Source: Bacteroidota bacterium (lineage in GTDB: Bacteria; Bacteroidota; Bacteroidia; Bacteroidales; VadinHA17). From it: a stretch of 29,174 bases of DNA. The DNA lies in contig JAEYZD010000133.1 in NCBI GenBank assembly GCA_023430725.1, forward strand, positions 1 to 29,174. Direction: 5' to 3'. Shown in pieces: positions 14,756 through 22,679 of the stretch (the stretch's first letter is position 1; each line of letters opens with the position of its first letter). The notes beneath the pieces were generated by a model. It ran no database searches. It was given only the letters and a program-made list of their open reading frames with translations, and had not been told where the DNA came from. A program made the translations under genes and the position numbers.

Positions 14756-16018
14756 TCAGTTCCCGAATCTCGGGTTGACAATGTTATTGTATATGGATCC
14801 GAATGTGTAAGAAAGGCCGATACCTGTCTCGAACTGATAGCCCGTCGCCTGTTCCTTGAGCCGAAGCAGCCGTTCAGCTTCTGACAGCTCCCCTTTTCTG
14901 AGGCTCAGCTGATCATTTATGCGTGCAGCCTCCAGATTCAGCGTTACGGAGAGACCCTTGAATACCCTTATCCTGGCAAATAGGTCTGAAGAGATCATAT
15001 GTTTTGAGAAGTCGTGGAAGTAGTTGAGTCCGCGCATTGAGAAGTAGATTGACCCCCATTTCTTCTGGATCTGGTATGCAACACGCAGCTGCTGACCGAA
15101 TAGATGCTCGTGTGTCTTGTTATAAATCGTTGTATCACTGTAGTTACTGTACTGATATCCTATGCTGTACAGGAATCTGAGCTGACGGTGTGTTGCCTCT
15201 GAATAGGGAAAGAGGTCGTACTCTATTGAAGGCATGATCGTGGTATTGAAGTCATAGTTTTCCGATGTCGAGCTATTCATCTCCCATATCATACCTGCTG
15301 ACCAGTGATCGCCGAAGCTCTTGACAAACAGGTTTTCAATTCTTTCGCTGCTCCTGAGGTATGTGGTGTCCAGGTCCTCTTCTATGAACCGCTGTTTTGT
15401 GTAGCTCTGGTCGAAATCAATCTCGAGCTTGATGTCAGGCGTAATTTTTGTAGCTCTGACCGAATTCCGCAGGCTGAGCCGTTTGTATCTCTCCTCAGCT
15501 GAGTATTCGGGGCTTGTGGAAATCTCAAACACCCAGTTTCTCCAGTTATCGGTCACTACCTCCTGCCCGATCTCACCTCCGTGGGTTATTGCGATCTCGT
15601 GTATCAACGGTGTTCTGACTGCGAACCTGAGCAATCCTGCCTTCATAAGGGTGGTCCGCCGCTCTCTTATCTCCGTGGATGTTTCGTGCGGGTTGCTGGT
15701 ATAGGTGAGTGTATCGTCCATCCCCGCGTAATCGTCCAGTCCGTTGAAGATATATGTGTATAGGTCTCCGCCGTTTCCTGAGTTTTGCCTGGTTACAAGC
15801 ACATATACCTGGGCTTCACGGACATCCCTGACATAGTTGATCCAGGGTATCTCCTGGCGGGTAAAGCTCATATCACAGCTGCTGCAGTCAATGAATACCT
15901 TCACGGCATCCTCCCGTGTATTTTCCCGGGCCGGCATATCTTCCTGAGCAAAAGTGATCAAAGAGGTAAAGGAGAAGAAGAACAAAGCGAGGGCAGCAGA
16001 TTTTGTGTGTCGGCGCAT
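14756..16018 (-). CDS. Outer-membrane beta-barrel protein of unknown function
   Basis: The ATG at 16018 gives 420 residues beginning with a good signal peptide (MRRHTK, hydrophobic core, cleavage after 'TFAQ'). The longer frame to 16048 would run into the promoter match. The mature N-terminus has 'VFIDCSSCDMSFTRQEIPWINYVRD', where a Cys-x2-Cys pair is followed by 'AQVYVLVTRQNSGNGGDLYTY', a small mixed domain. From about residue 150 the sequence alternates aromatic and polar residues in strand-length segments with 'RNWVFEIS', 'LEIDFDQSYTKQ', 'YSIGYQYSNY' and 'YFSMRGLNYFHDF', and it ends in a strand-like 'ETGIGLSYTFGSIYNNIVNPRFGN', consistent with a 12- to 16-strand outer-membrane barrel. Similar proteins exist as uncharacterised conserved proteins in Bacteroidota; I cannot name the family. 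It appears to be transcribed alone. Confidence 0.75.
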   Translation of the reverse strand: MRRHTKSAALALFFFSFTSLITFAQEDMPARENTREDAVKVFIDCSSCDMSFTRQEIPWINYVRDVREAQVYVLVTRQNSGNGGDLYTYIFNGLDDYAGMDDTLTYTSNPHETSTEIRERRTTLMKAGLLRFAVRTPLIHEIAITHGGEIGQEVVTDNWRNWVFEISTSPEYSAEERYKRLSLRNSVRATKITPDIKLEIDFDQSYTKQRFIEEDLDTTYLRSSERIENLFVKSFGDHWSAGMIWEMNSSTSENYDFNTTIMPSIEYDLFPYSEATHRQLRFLYSIGYQYSNYSDTTIYNKTHEHLFGQQLRVAYQIQKKWGSIYFSMRGLNYFHDFSKHMISSDLFARIRVFKGLSVTLNLEAARINDQLSLRKGELSEAERLLRLKEQATGYQFETGIGLSYTFGSIYNNIVNPRFGN

Positions 16019-16045
16019 AATTAGCTGTGAATGAATTTGCAGCCA

Positions 16046-16053
16046 CAAAGATA
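16046..16053 (-). promoter_or_regulatory. Bacteroidota -7 element for the barrel-protein gene
   Basis: The minus strand reads TATCTTTG, identical to the purL element and an exact TAnnTTTG match. It ends 27 bp before the ATG at 16018, giving a leader of about 20 nt, and it overlaps the beginning of the longer 16048 frame, which argues for the shorter start. Confidence 0.5.
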
Positions 16054-16068
16054 TTCAAAACGGAAGGG

Positions 16069-16096
16069 CTGTTAATTGTTTAACATTAATTAACAG
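16069..16096. repeat. AT-rich inverted repeat, 9-bp arms, upstream of the barrel-protein promoter
   Basis: CTGTTAATT (16069-16077) and AATTAACAG (16088-16096) are exact reverse complements with a 10-nt spacer. On the minus strand the repeat lies 18 bp after the tocopherol-cyclase-like stop codon and 15 bp upstream of the -7 element at 16046-16053, so it covers the region where a -33 element should be. It may be an operator for the barrel gene, or a transcript-end hairpin of the upstream gene. No T-run follows. Confidence 0.5.
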
Positions 16097-16114
16097 CACC
16101 TTTGAGATCCTCTC

Positions 16115-17092
16115 TCAGTGAGGCCGGAGGGTTTGGATATCCCCTGAGATCTCCACTGATCCGTTTCTTCCGTTTCCGCTGCAGATTACCTTGCCGGTTG
16201 AAGTGTCGGAGAGTGTAAGGCTGATTACGGAGGTCATGCTCTCCTCAATCCGTCCGTCCATAAGGCCTCTTACGGGTGCTGCCAGTGACGTGGCTTTGTC
16301 AACGGGGGCCGCAAGGCGAAGGGTATAGTGCCTGTTTCTGAATTCGATCTCTACGCCGGATTCCGAAGTCCTGAGCTTGCTCAGACGCGACCTGTTGTAT
16401 TCGGTAAAGCGATGTAGCCTGTTGTCGAACCAGAATCCCGCGATGAAGCCCGTGAAGTTGCCTTTGACCCATGGTATCCGGGCAACGGAGGCTTTGAAGG
16501 AAATCCCTGGCTGATCGAAGTGGTTTGACTGCATCCAGATGTATGCAGACGGGAATGAATGGCCCCAGTCTTTTTCGATATAGCCCCTGCCACCTGTGAA
16601 ATCAATTTCCTCTCCGTTAATGACGAGGCTGCCCACGATGCTGTGGTCCATGCTCACGATACCGTGATTACACTCCATGAACGGAGCAAATGTGTAGGGG
16701 CCCATGATGCCGGGTGAATACCAGCTGGAAGGCCATGGGACACATCCGCGGAAGCTGAGTGTGCCCTTGATGGCCGGCATGTCGAACGTCAGCCCGTCGG
16801 AGGAAAACCTGCTGGTCCCGATTGCCACTTCAAACTTCCTGTCTGACGGTTTGAACAATGCCGCATCGAACGGGAAGTATTCGGCTTTTTTTGCCTTGCC
16901 GTCGAGGAGCTGAACAAAGGCATGGCTCTCACCCGATTCATCCATTGCAATTCCGGGTATGAATGCGAAGGCTTTTGTCTCCTGTGCATTTACAACCTTG
17001 AAGTACCATCCTTCAAAGTACTTTCTGCGGTTACCCCACCCCTGGTACATCGGGGGGTTGAAGATTGACCTGATTTTTGTAAGGATAATCAC
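16115..17092 (-). CDS. Tocopherol cyclase-like family protein
   Basis: A 325-residue protein without a signal peptide. It carries the family hallmarks: 'YFEGWYFKVVN' at residues 25-35, 'AFAFIPGIA' near 41-49, 'GPYTFAPFMECNHGIVSMDH' at 131-150 and 'GRGYIEKDWGHSFPSAYIWMQSNHF' near 168-192. Plant and cyanobacterial tocopherol cyclase (VTE1) closes the chromanol ring, but heterotrophic Bacteroidota are not known to make tocopherol. Bacterial members of this family without a tocopherol pathway have no known function; they share a lipocalin-like or two-barrel fold that could bind an isoprenoid or lipid. An internal ATG at residue 15 (MYQGWG) is a possible start. A one-mismatch -7 element (TATCTTTA on the minus strand, 17118-17125) lies upstream. 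The gene is 131 bp after the photolyase gene on the same strand. Confidence 0.82.
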   Translation of the reverse strand: MIILTKIRSIFNPPMYQGWGNRRKYFEGWYFKVVNAQETKAFAFIPGIAMDESGESHAFVQLLDGKAKKAEYFPFDAALFKPSDRKFEVAIGTSRFSSDGLTFDMPAIKGTLSFRGCVPWPSSWYSPGIMGPYTFAPFMECNHGIVSMDHSIVGSLVINGEEIDFTGGRGYIEKDWGHSFPSAYIWMQSNHFDQPGISFKASVARIPWVKGNFTGFIAGFWFDNRLHRFTEYNRSRLSKLRTSESGVEIEFRNRHYTLRLAAPVDKATSLAAPVRGLMDGRIEESMTSVISLTLSDTSTGKVICSGNGRNGSVEISGDIQTLRPH

Positions 17093-17223
17093 GGCGTTCA
17101 GGGTAGAGGTTCAGGCCTAAAGATAAGAAAATTGAGACTCACGGCGGGAAAACTTGTGTGAAAGTCACAGGGTTATGGAGTTTTCAGTGCCCTGGAGGAG
17201 GACGAGCCTTTCAGTGATTGCTG

Positions 17224-18540
17224 TCACTCACCCCGTCCCAGTCCTGATGAGTAGGTTGCCAGGGCGCGCTGGCGTGCCATTGCGTGGTCAACAATGGGTG
17301 ACGGATAGGAGGGGTTGTTAATCTCAGGGACCCATCGGTTGATGTAGCGCATCTGCGGATCAAACTTTCGCGTCTGCTCCGCAGGGTTGAACACCCTGAA
17401 ATAGGGGGCGGCATCGCATCCGGTACCGGCTGCCCACTGCCAGTTGCCGTTATTTGATGCCAGCTCGTAGTCCAGCAGCTTCACGGCGAAGTATGCCTCG
17501 CCCCACCTCCAGTCGATCAGCAGGTGTTTGGCCATGAAGCTGGCGGTGATCATGCGTACCCTGTTATGCATGAAGCCGGTAGTGTTCAGCTCGCGCATGC
17601 CGGCATCCACAATCGGGTACCCGGTCATCCCGTTGCACCACCTGTCAAACTCCTCCTCGTTGTTTCGCCAGGTTATGTTGTCATATTTCTTCCTGAAGGA
17701 GTTGTCAGTCACATGAGGGAAGTGCCAGAGGATGCTCATGAAAAACTCTCTCCATATGAGTTCATTGAGCCAGGATTCACTTAGTTGCAGGGCTGTTGAG
17801 ACAAGCCGGCGGATGCTTGCTGTGCCGAAGCGAAGATGCACTCCGAGCCTTGATGTTCCGTCCAGTGACGGGATATCGCGTGTGTTGTGGTAGTTTCGTA
17901 TTATCACTTCGCTGACTGACGGCAGGGGAGAAAGTGTAACAGTTGTTGAAAACCCGAGCTCTTCCGGTGAGGGAATCTTCGAAGGTGCCCGTTTCAGGAA
18001 ATTGCCGGTGAGGCTTTCTGAAGGAATCGGTTCGAGCTCCTGTGCAGTTAGCTGTTTCTTCCACGGGCGGGAATAGGGGGTAAAGACAGTATATGGAGAA
18101 CCGTCAGATTTGACAACCTCGCTCTTTTCGAAGATGACCTGGTCTTTGAAGGAGTGCATTGGTATGCCGGCGCTCTTCAGAATGGCTGCTGTCTGCCCGT
18201 CACGCAAGGTGGCGTATGGCTCGTAGTCATTATTGGTAAAAACCGCTTTGACAGCATATTCTCCGGTGATCTTTCGGAATGCTTCGGCCGGGGTGGAGTG
18301 ATAAATCCCGAGGGAAGATCCGGCAGCAATAAGCTTCCTGTTCAGCTCTTCCAGGGCTGCCGTGATGAATGCCACTCTCCGGTCTGCTCTCTCCTCAAGC
18401 CTGCAAAGAATCTCAGTGTCGAATATAAACACAGGAAGCACGGGATAGCCTGACCGCAGTGCATGAAACAGGCCCCTGTTGTCTTCAAGGCGCAGGTCGC
18501 GCCGGAACCAGAAGACTGCTATGGCATCCTTCTGTGGCAT
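17224..18540 (-). CDS. phrB: Deoxyribodipyrimidine photolyase (cryptochrome/photolyase family)
   Basis: A light-driven repair flavoenzyme, probably for cyclobutane pyrimidine dimers. The 438 residues begin with the antenna-domain signature 'FWFRRDLRLEDNRGLFHAL' near 9-27. The helical FAD domain shows 'GTSRLGVHLRFGTASIRRLV', 'WLNELIWREFFMSILWHFP', 'GMTGYPIVDAGMRELNTTGFMHNRVRM' and the diagnostic 'ASNNGNWQWAAGTGCDAAPYF' stretch (over 17400-17465), followed by 'RVFNPAEQTRKFDP', which together hold the FAD site and the tryptophan chain. It is slightly shorter than E. coli PhrB (472). I cannot tell the antenna cofactor, and a (6-4) photolyase is less likely from the motifs. The gene starts 7 bp after the DUF4126 stop, so it probably lies at the end of the same transcript. 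Confidence 0.93.
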   Translation of the reverse strand: MPQKDAIAVFWFRRDLRLEDNRGLFHALRSGYPVLPVFIFDTEILCRLEERADRRVAFITAALEELNRKLIAAGSSLGIYHSTPAEAFRKITGEYAVKAVFTNNDYEPYATLRDGQTAAILKSAGIPMHSFKDQVIFEKSEVVKSDGSPYTVFTPYSRPWKKQLTAQELEPIPSESLTGNFLKRAPSKIPSPEELGFSTTVTLSPLPSVSEVIIRNYHNTRDIPSLDGTSRLGVHLRFGTASIRRLVSTALQLSESWLNELIWREFFMSILWHFPHVTDNSFRKKYDNITWRNNEEEFDRWCNGMTGYPIVDAGMRELNTTGFMHNRVRMITASFMAKHLLIDWRWGEAYFAVKLLDYELASNNGNWQWAAGTGCDAAPYFRVFNPAEQTRKFDPQMRYINRWVPEINNPSYPSPIVDHAMARQRALATYSSGLGRGE

Positions 18541-18547
18541 AACCTCT

Positions 18548-19132
18548 TCAGTTACTTAATCTTTCATTGTGAGACCGGCGCAGTCTCCTTCTTACGCCGG
18601 TGAATATAAGAATTGTAAGAAGCAGGAACAGAGCCAGAACAAAGAACGGTATGACAAGGGAAAGTATCGAAGTTCCGGTAGCAGCAACATTTTCGACAGT
18701 TGCCACAACCGGGTTGCCCAGTCCTGCTGTCAGCTTGGTCGAAGTCAGCCTTGTGAGTGCGCTGCCGCTCTGAACAACGGCCGCGCTGCCGCCGCCGATT
18801 GCAGCCCCGGTGATCCACCTCATCAGTTCACTGTCAATGGGGAGCACCGAGGTGAGCAGGAGGGTCCCGGCGCCGATTGCCAGCGGTGTTGAGACAGTAT
18901 CAAGCAGATTGTCAACTACAGGTAAGTAGTAGGCCAGTATCTCCACCACCGTTGCGGTGCCAAGGATAGCAATGGCGGTCCAGGAAGAGAGCCATTCGAA
19001 GCTTTCATTGAGTGGCAGCACGCCGGTCTTTGCTGCTATCGCAGCCACCAGCATCGGGACAAACACCCTGAATCCGGCGCTGGCAGCCAGGCCGATTCCG
19101 ATTGCAACAGCCGTTATCAGTTCTGCATTCAT
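18548..19132 (-). CDS. DUF4126 integral membrane protein
   Basis: A 194-residue protein with at least four or five hydrophobic segments (about 5-34, 50-75, 80-99, 106-120, 150-180) and a basic C-terminus (GVRRRLRRSHNERLSN). The features 'GIGLAASAGFRVFVPMLVA' at the N-terminus, 'LAYYLPVVDNLLDTVSTPLA' in the middle and 'GLGNPVVATVENVAA' later are those of the DUF4126 family, whose function is not known. The start overlaps the stop of the serine hydrolase as ATGA, which indicates translational coupling. Seven bases separate it from the photolyase. Confidence 0.85.
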   Translation of the reverse strand: MNAELITAVAIGIGLAASAGFRVFVPMLVAAIAAKTGVLPLNESFEWLSSWTAIAILGTATVVEILAYYLPVVDNLLDTVSTPLAIGAGTLLLTSVLPIDSELMRWITGAAIGGGSAAVVQSGSALTRLTSTKLTAGLGNPVVATVENVAATGTSILSLVIPFFVLALFLLLTILIFTGVRRRLRRSHNERLSN

Positions 19133-20388
19133 TTTTTGCTTTTTTTACATGGAAGAAGGTTATTCTCCTTAAGGGCATTGATAAGAGCCTCTTCAAAGGT
19201 ATAAAATGAACCTGACGGACCGGCTTTTGGTCCGTCGGCAATGCCGTTTGTAATAAAAATGAAACCGTACTTACCCCTGGGATCGAAGTAGAAGTCCGAT
19301 TGCAGGCCGTATGCAGAGCCCGAGTGCCCGAGGAAACGGGACCCTTTCGGGAGGATGCTTCCGGCAGCCGGTTCGGGAAGGATCTGAACACTGAGCCCCC
19401 GGTTTCCGGCGCGCACACCCTCATCATCGCAGTTGGTGCCTGTGCAGATGAACTGTGCCTTATGCATCATTTTGATGCTCTTTTTTGAAACAATCCGCTC
19501 ACCGTTGTATTTTCCGTTGTTCATGTGCAGTAACATGACTCGTGCCAGTTCCGCGGCGGAGATCCTCAGACCACCCTGGGGTGAGAAGACTGCTCCGTTG
19601 GTGCCGGTGACATACCCGGAAAAGTCGCGGGGTGATGACATCACACCCTTGTAATCATCCGTGCCCGGGGTCCACTTCCCGTCTTCCCTGCCATAGATTA
19701 CTGCGAGGTTGTTGATATCCGTTATGCCTTCGGCGATATATGAACCGGTGATACCCAGCGGGATGAACAGGCTTTGCTGCATGTATTCCTCGAAGCGCTG
19801 ACCTGTTATTTTCTCAATGATTGTTCCGGCCAGCCCGAAGTTGGCATTGCAATAGGTATAGTACTCTCCGGGTCCCTCTTTTCTCCACATGTCCTCCGTG
19901 TAGTATTTGCCTCCCGGGACAAGCAGCTCACTGAATGACGGCGGGTTGCCAACATTGTTGTAGGTGGCCATCAGGAACCTGTCATAACCGGCACCCTCAT
20001 TGACAGACCCGCTGTGCAGCAGCAGCATCCTGACGGTGATCGGTGTGTCGGGATAGTTGGGGTTCCTGAGGGTAAATCCGAGGTAATCACTCACATCCCT
20101 GTCCAGATCAAGCCTCTTCTGGTCATACAGCTTCATCATGGCCGTAGTCATGACGAACTTCGAGATGGAGGCGATCCGGTATTTTGTGTTTTCATTGACC
20201 GGAAGGTTTCTGTCAAGGTCGCGCTGACCCGCATACCATTCACCAGCAATCTTCCCGTCGCAGACAGCAACAACTGAGAGTCCCATCAGGTTGTATTCTG
20301 TGGTTATCCGTTCAACTGCCTGCTGCATCTGTCCGGCAACCGGCCTGAGCGCCATAATGAGGGCCATGATCAACACTGTTTTCTTCAT
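19129..20388 (-). CDS. Class-C beta-lactamase-fold serine hydrolase, AmiE-like candidate
   Basis: An exported enzyme of 419 residues (signal peptide 1-20, 'MKKTVLIMALIMALRPVAGQ'). Catalytic motifs of the beta-lactamase/DD-peptidase fold are complete: Ser74-Ile-Ser-Lys77, Tyr179-Cys-Asn181 (YxN) and His355-Ser-Gly357 (HxG in place of KTG, as in class-C-like peptidases and esterases). 'LLLHSGSVNEG' near 122-132 is also typical. This fold covers DD-carboxypeptidases, esterases and, in Bacillus subtilis, the N-acetylmuramoyl-L-alanine amidase AmiE of the murQ operon; E. coli carries a similar enzyme (YfeW) next to murP. By neighbourhood with murQ I favour muropeptide processing. The gene is 10 bp from GH18 and couples to DUF4126. 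A beta-lactamase role is unlikely. Confidence 0.88.
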   Translation of the reverse strand: MKKTVLIMALIMALRPVAGQMQQAVERITTEYNLMGLSVVAVCDGKIAGEWYAGQRDLDRNLPVNENTKYRIASISKFVMTTAMMKLYDQKRLDLDRDVSDYLGFTLRNPNYPDTPITVRMLLLHSGSVNEGAGYDRFLMATYNNVGNPPSFSELLVPGGKYYTEDMWRKEGPGEYYTYCNANFGLAGTIIEKITGQRFEEYMQQSLFIPLGITGSYIAEGITDINNLAVIYGREDGKWTPGTDDYKGVMSSPRDFSGYVTGTNGAVFSPQGGLRISAAELARVMLLHMNNGKYNGERIVSKKSIKMMHKAQFICTGTNCDDEGVRAGNRGLSVQILPEPAAGSILPKGSRFLGHSGSAYGLQSDFYFDPRGKYGFIFITNGIADGPKAGPSGSFYTFEEALINALKENNLLPCKKSKK

Positions 20389-20398
20389 TGCCTGGTTT

Positions 20399-21889
20399 TT
20401 ATTTTTTTCCTGCTACCGCGAATTTCTTCACGGATCTGCCATAGGGCGTGGTCAGCACGCAGAAGTAGATGCCCGGTGCCAGCCCTTCGGCATCGACTGT
20501 ATGTGCCAGTATTCCGGGAGGAACTGTCCCTTCCTCAAGGATGGAGACCAGCCGGCCTCCCTGGTCAAGAATCGAGAGTGTCATCCTTCCTTGTCTGGCG
20601 ATGAAAAAGCTGACCAGGGCTTTGTCACTGACCGGATTCGGTACGAGCGAAAGGATTTCGCTCCCGCCGGTTCCTGGCAGTGCCGGGTTGCCGTCGGAAG
20701 AGACAGTGCCGGCAATGACTGCCTTCAGGCCGTTCCATATTTCAGACCTCCCGCTCTCGTAGCTCAGCGCCCAGATGCCCACTCCCGCAAGGCTTTTTTT
20801 CTTTGCGTGGTTAGCCTTCCGGAGCAGGCTGAGACTGTCCTCAAACCACATCTGTCTCCACTGCGCCCCCTCCTGGTAGCTTGTCCACGGTACGCTCGGC
20901 TCACTGTCGAATGTCTTTCCGTGGATAAGGGCCATCTGAACTGTTGTAATATATGTTTTTGATACGCCTGTGCCTGTTGTGGTTGCTTTCCGGGCGCTGC
21001 TGCTCACAGGCCAGTCGTAACCGTACCATGGCACTCCAAGCAGGAGCCTGGACGGAGGTACCCCCTCATCGAGATAATCCTCCTGGATGCTCCTTGTAAC
21101 ATCATAGTTCTCACCGTCAAGCGGCGCCACCGGACCGGCAGTTGTGGAACCGCTCCAGTAGTAGTTGTAACCCATCATGATCAGGTAGTCACAGATGCCT
21201 GCCAGGGCTCCCAGATCCCATCCGTCTGACCAGTTGACTGCCGGTGTTGCAAGGGATATTTCGGCAAGCGGCAGCTCAGCCTTGATTCCCCTGACGGCAC
21301 GCCTGCAGAAACCGACCATATTCGCCTTCATGGCAGCCGGCACGGTCTCAAAATCAAAGTTGACCCCGTCGCCGTTGCGGGCTTTCAGCTGGGCAATGAC
21401 TGTATTGATGAGTGTCCACTGTTTTGTGGTGTCCGTCAGTATCTTCCTGTTCCTTTCTGAACCGAAGTTTGTTACGGTGAGCATCACCTTCACGCCTCTC
21501 TGATGGGCATACTCTATAAGCGGAGTGGTGTCCCATCCCCGGAGGGTGGTATAACTGCCCGTTGCCGTATCGACCTCGTAGCTGAAGTACGCTATATGGG
21601 TCAGGACGTTGTAGTCATAGTTGAGGTGGGCGTAAGTGCCAGCCCAGTATGGATGCCAGCCGTATACCATGAAGGCAGGTTCCCCTTCCTTCCGGCTCTT
21701 GAGTGCCACAGGGGTCTCCGGGGAGATCACAGTGGCGGAGGCCAGCGGATCAGGGAGGCGTGAATAGTATTCGTTGTCAGCCTGGTGGATCCCGACGAAA
21801 GCAGTATCCTGGGCACTTGATGCAAGTCCGGTGCAGGTTAAAAGTGCAACCAATGTGCCGGCCAGTGTATTCCTGCTAAGCATGCACAT
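20399..21889 (-). CDS. GH18 glycoside hydrolase with T9SS sorting domain
   Basis: A secreted 496-residue enzyme with a signal peptide (cleavage near 'ASSAQ', about residue 27). The catalytic domain (about 73-395) has 'YGWHPYWAGTY' at the first strand and the catalytic motif Asp174-Gly-Val-Asn177-Phe-Asp179-Phe-Glu181, Glu181 being the acid/base. Asn in place of Asp at position 177 and 'MMGYNYYWSGSTTAGPVAPL' near 238-257 resemble the YaaH/SleL group of GH18, which act on peptidoglycan or spore cortex, more than true chitinases. Residues about 412-496 ('LSLVPNPVSDKALVSF', then 'GIYFCVLTT') form a T9SS type A sorting domain, so the enzyme is exported across the outer membrane. An alternative start is the ATG two codons later (21883). 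It follows gntR by 14 bp and precedes the serine hydrolase by 10 bp, inside the murQ operon. Confidence 0.9.
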   Translation of the reverse strand: MCMLSRNTLAGTLVALLTCTGLASSAQDTAFVGIHQADNEYYSRLPDPLASATVISPETPVALKSRKEGEPAFMVYGWHPYWAGTYAHLNYDYNVLTHIAYFSYEVDTATGSYTTLRGWDTTPLIEYAHQRGVKVMLTVTNFGSERNRKILTDTTKQWTLINTVIAQLKARNGDGVNFDFETVPAAMKANMVGFCRRAVRGIKAELPLAEISLATPAVNWSDGWDLGALAGICDYLIMMGYNYYWSGSTTAGPVAPLDGENYDVTRSIQEDYLDEGVPPSRLLLGVPWYGYDWPVSSSARKATTTGTGVSKTYITTVQMALIHGKTFDSEPSVPWTSYQEGAQWRQMWFEDSLSLLRKANHAKKKSLAGVGIWALSYESGRSEIWNGLKAVIAGTVSSDGNPALPGTGGSEILSLVPNPVSDKALVSFFIARQGRMTLSILDQGGRLVSILEEGTVPPGILAHTVDAEGLAPGIYFCVLTTPYGRSVKKFAVAGKK

Positions 21890-21903
21890 GTCAGGGATGT
21901 GAC

Positions 21904-22629
21904 TCAGTTGGTTTTGAAGTACTTCTTGTATATCTCCATGTTGCGCTCAAGCAACGTGACAGAAACCTCGTATGCCTTCTGGCTGTCCCTGATCTTCAGG
22001 GCTTCAAGGAGCTCACTCTGGTACTTCATGGTATAATCCTTTTCTCCCTCGATGTTTCCGTAGATGAGGTTCCTCATTCGCGGCAGCAGGGAGTAGACCG
22101 GCTCCAGGCTGATTATGACAATCGGGTTGCCAGTCGCCTTTGACAGGTTCATATGGAAGCGGTTGATGAGGTCAACCTCAAGCTGGGTATTGTCAGGATT
22201 GCATTTCTCCAGCTCATGCTGGTTTTTCTGCAGAGTCCGGATATCCTCCTCGGAGCAGTTCCTTGCAGCCAGGCGGGCCACCTCGGGCTCAAAGAGCCTG
22301 CGCACCTCTATTATCTGCAATATCAGGTCAGAGTTGAACCGGAGGTCATAGAAGAGATGCAGTGAGTTGATCGCATCCTCAATCTTCAGCTCGGATATAT
22401 ACATTCCGCTGCCCTTCCGGATATCTATGAGACCGCGGGCGCTGAGACGCCTGAGAGCCTCACGGAGGGCGGTTCGGCTTACGGCGAACTGGGCGCATAG
22501 TTCCTTCTCGGTTGGCAGCTTGGAGCCGGGCAACAGCTTCTTCTGTCTTATTGCTTCTTCGATCCGCCTCTCAATCTTCTGGCTGAGAGTGAGCCCTGAA
22601 CCGATTTTGCTGAAGACATCATTTGTCAT
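21904..22629 (-). CDS. FadR-subfamily GntR transcriptional regulator
   Basis: A 241-residue repressor or activator. The N-terminal winged helix-turn-helix (about 12-76) has the GntR pattern 'LLPGSKLPTEKELCAQFAVSRTALREALRRL' with the recognition helix at 'VSRTALREALRRLSARG' and the wing 'DIRKGSGMYIS'. The all-helical FCD effector domain (about 85-235) includes 'EVDLINRFHMNLSKATGNP', where the Asp and His are typical metal ligands of FCD domains that bind small carboxylates or sugar acids. It lies between murQ and the GH18 gene, so it probably controls this operon and perhaps the divergent amidase gene. Known murQ operons in enterobacteria and bacilli use RpiR-type MurR, so the regulator type differs here. 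A 17-nt inverted repeat directly upstream may be its own operator. Confidence 0.9.
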   Translation of the reverse strand: MTNDVFSKIGSGLTLSQKIERRIEEAIRQKKLLPGSKLPTEKELCAQFAVSRTALREALRRLSARGLIDIRKGSGMYISELKIEDAINSLHLFYDLRFNSDLILQIIEVRRLFEPEVARLAARNCSEEDIRTLQKNQHELEKCNPDNTQLEVDLINRFHMNLSKATGNPIVIISLEPVYSLLPRMRNLIYGNIEGEKDYTMKYQSELLEALKIRDSQKAYEVSVTLLERNMEIYKKYFKTN

Positions 22630-22650
22630 GGCAGAGTTTTTACGTATCCG

Positions 22651-22667
22651 GGATAGGTAAACTATCC
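22651..22667. promoter_or_regulatory. 17-nt perfect inverted repeat between murQ and gntR, operator candidate
   Basis: GGATAG (22651-22656) and CTATCC (22662-22667) are exact reverse complements with a 5-nt spacer, 21 bp upstream of the regulator ATG in a 50-bp gap. No T-run follows in the direction of transcription, so a terminator is unlikely. An autoregulatory operator or a hairpin that tunes translation of the regulator fits the position. Confidence 0.45.
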
Positions 22668-22679
22668 TGTCAGGTTAGG

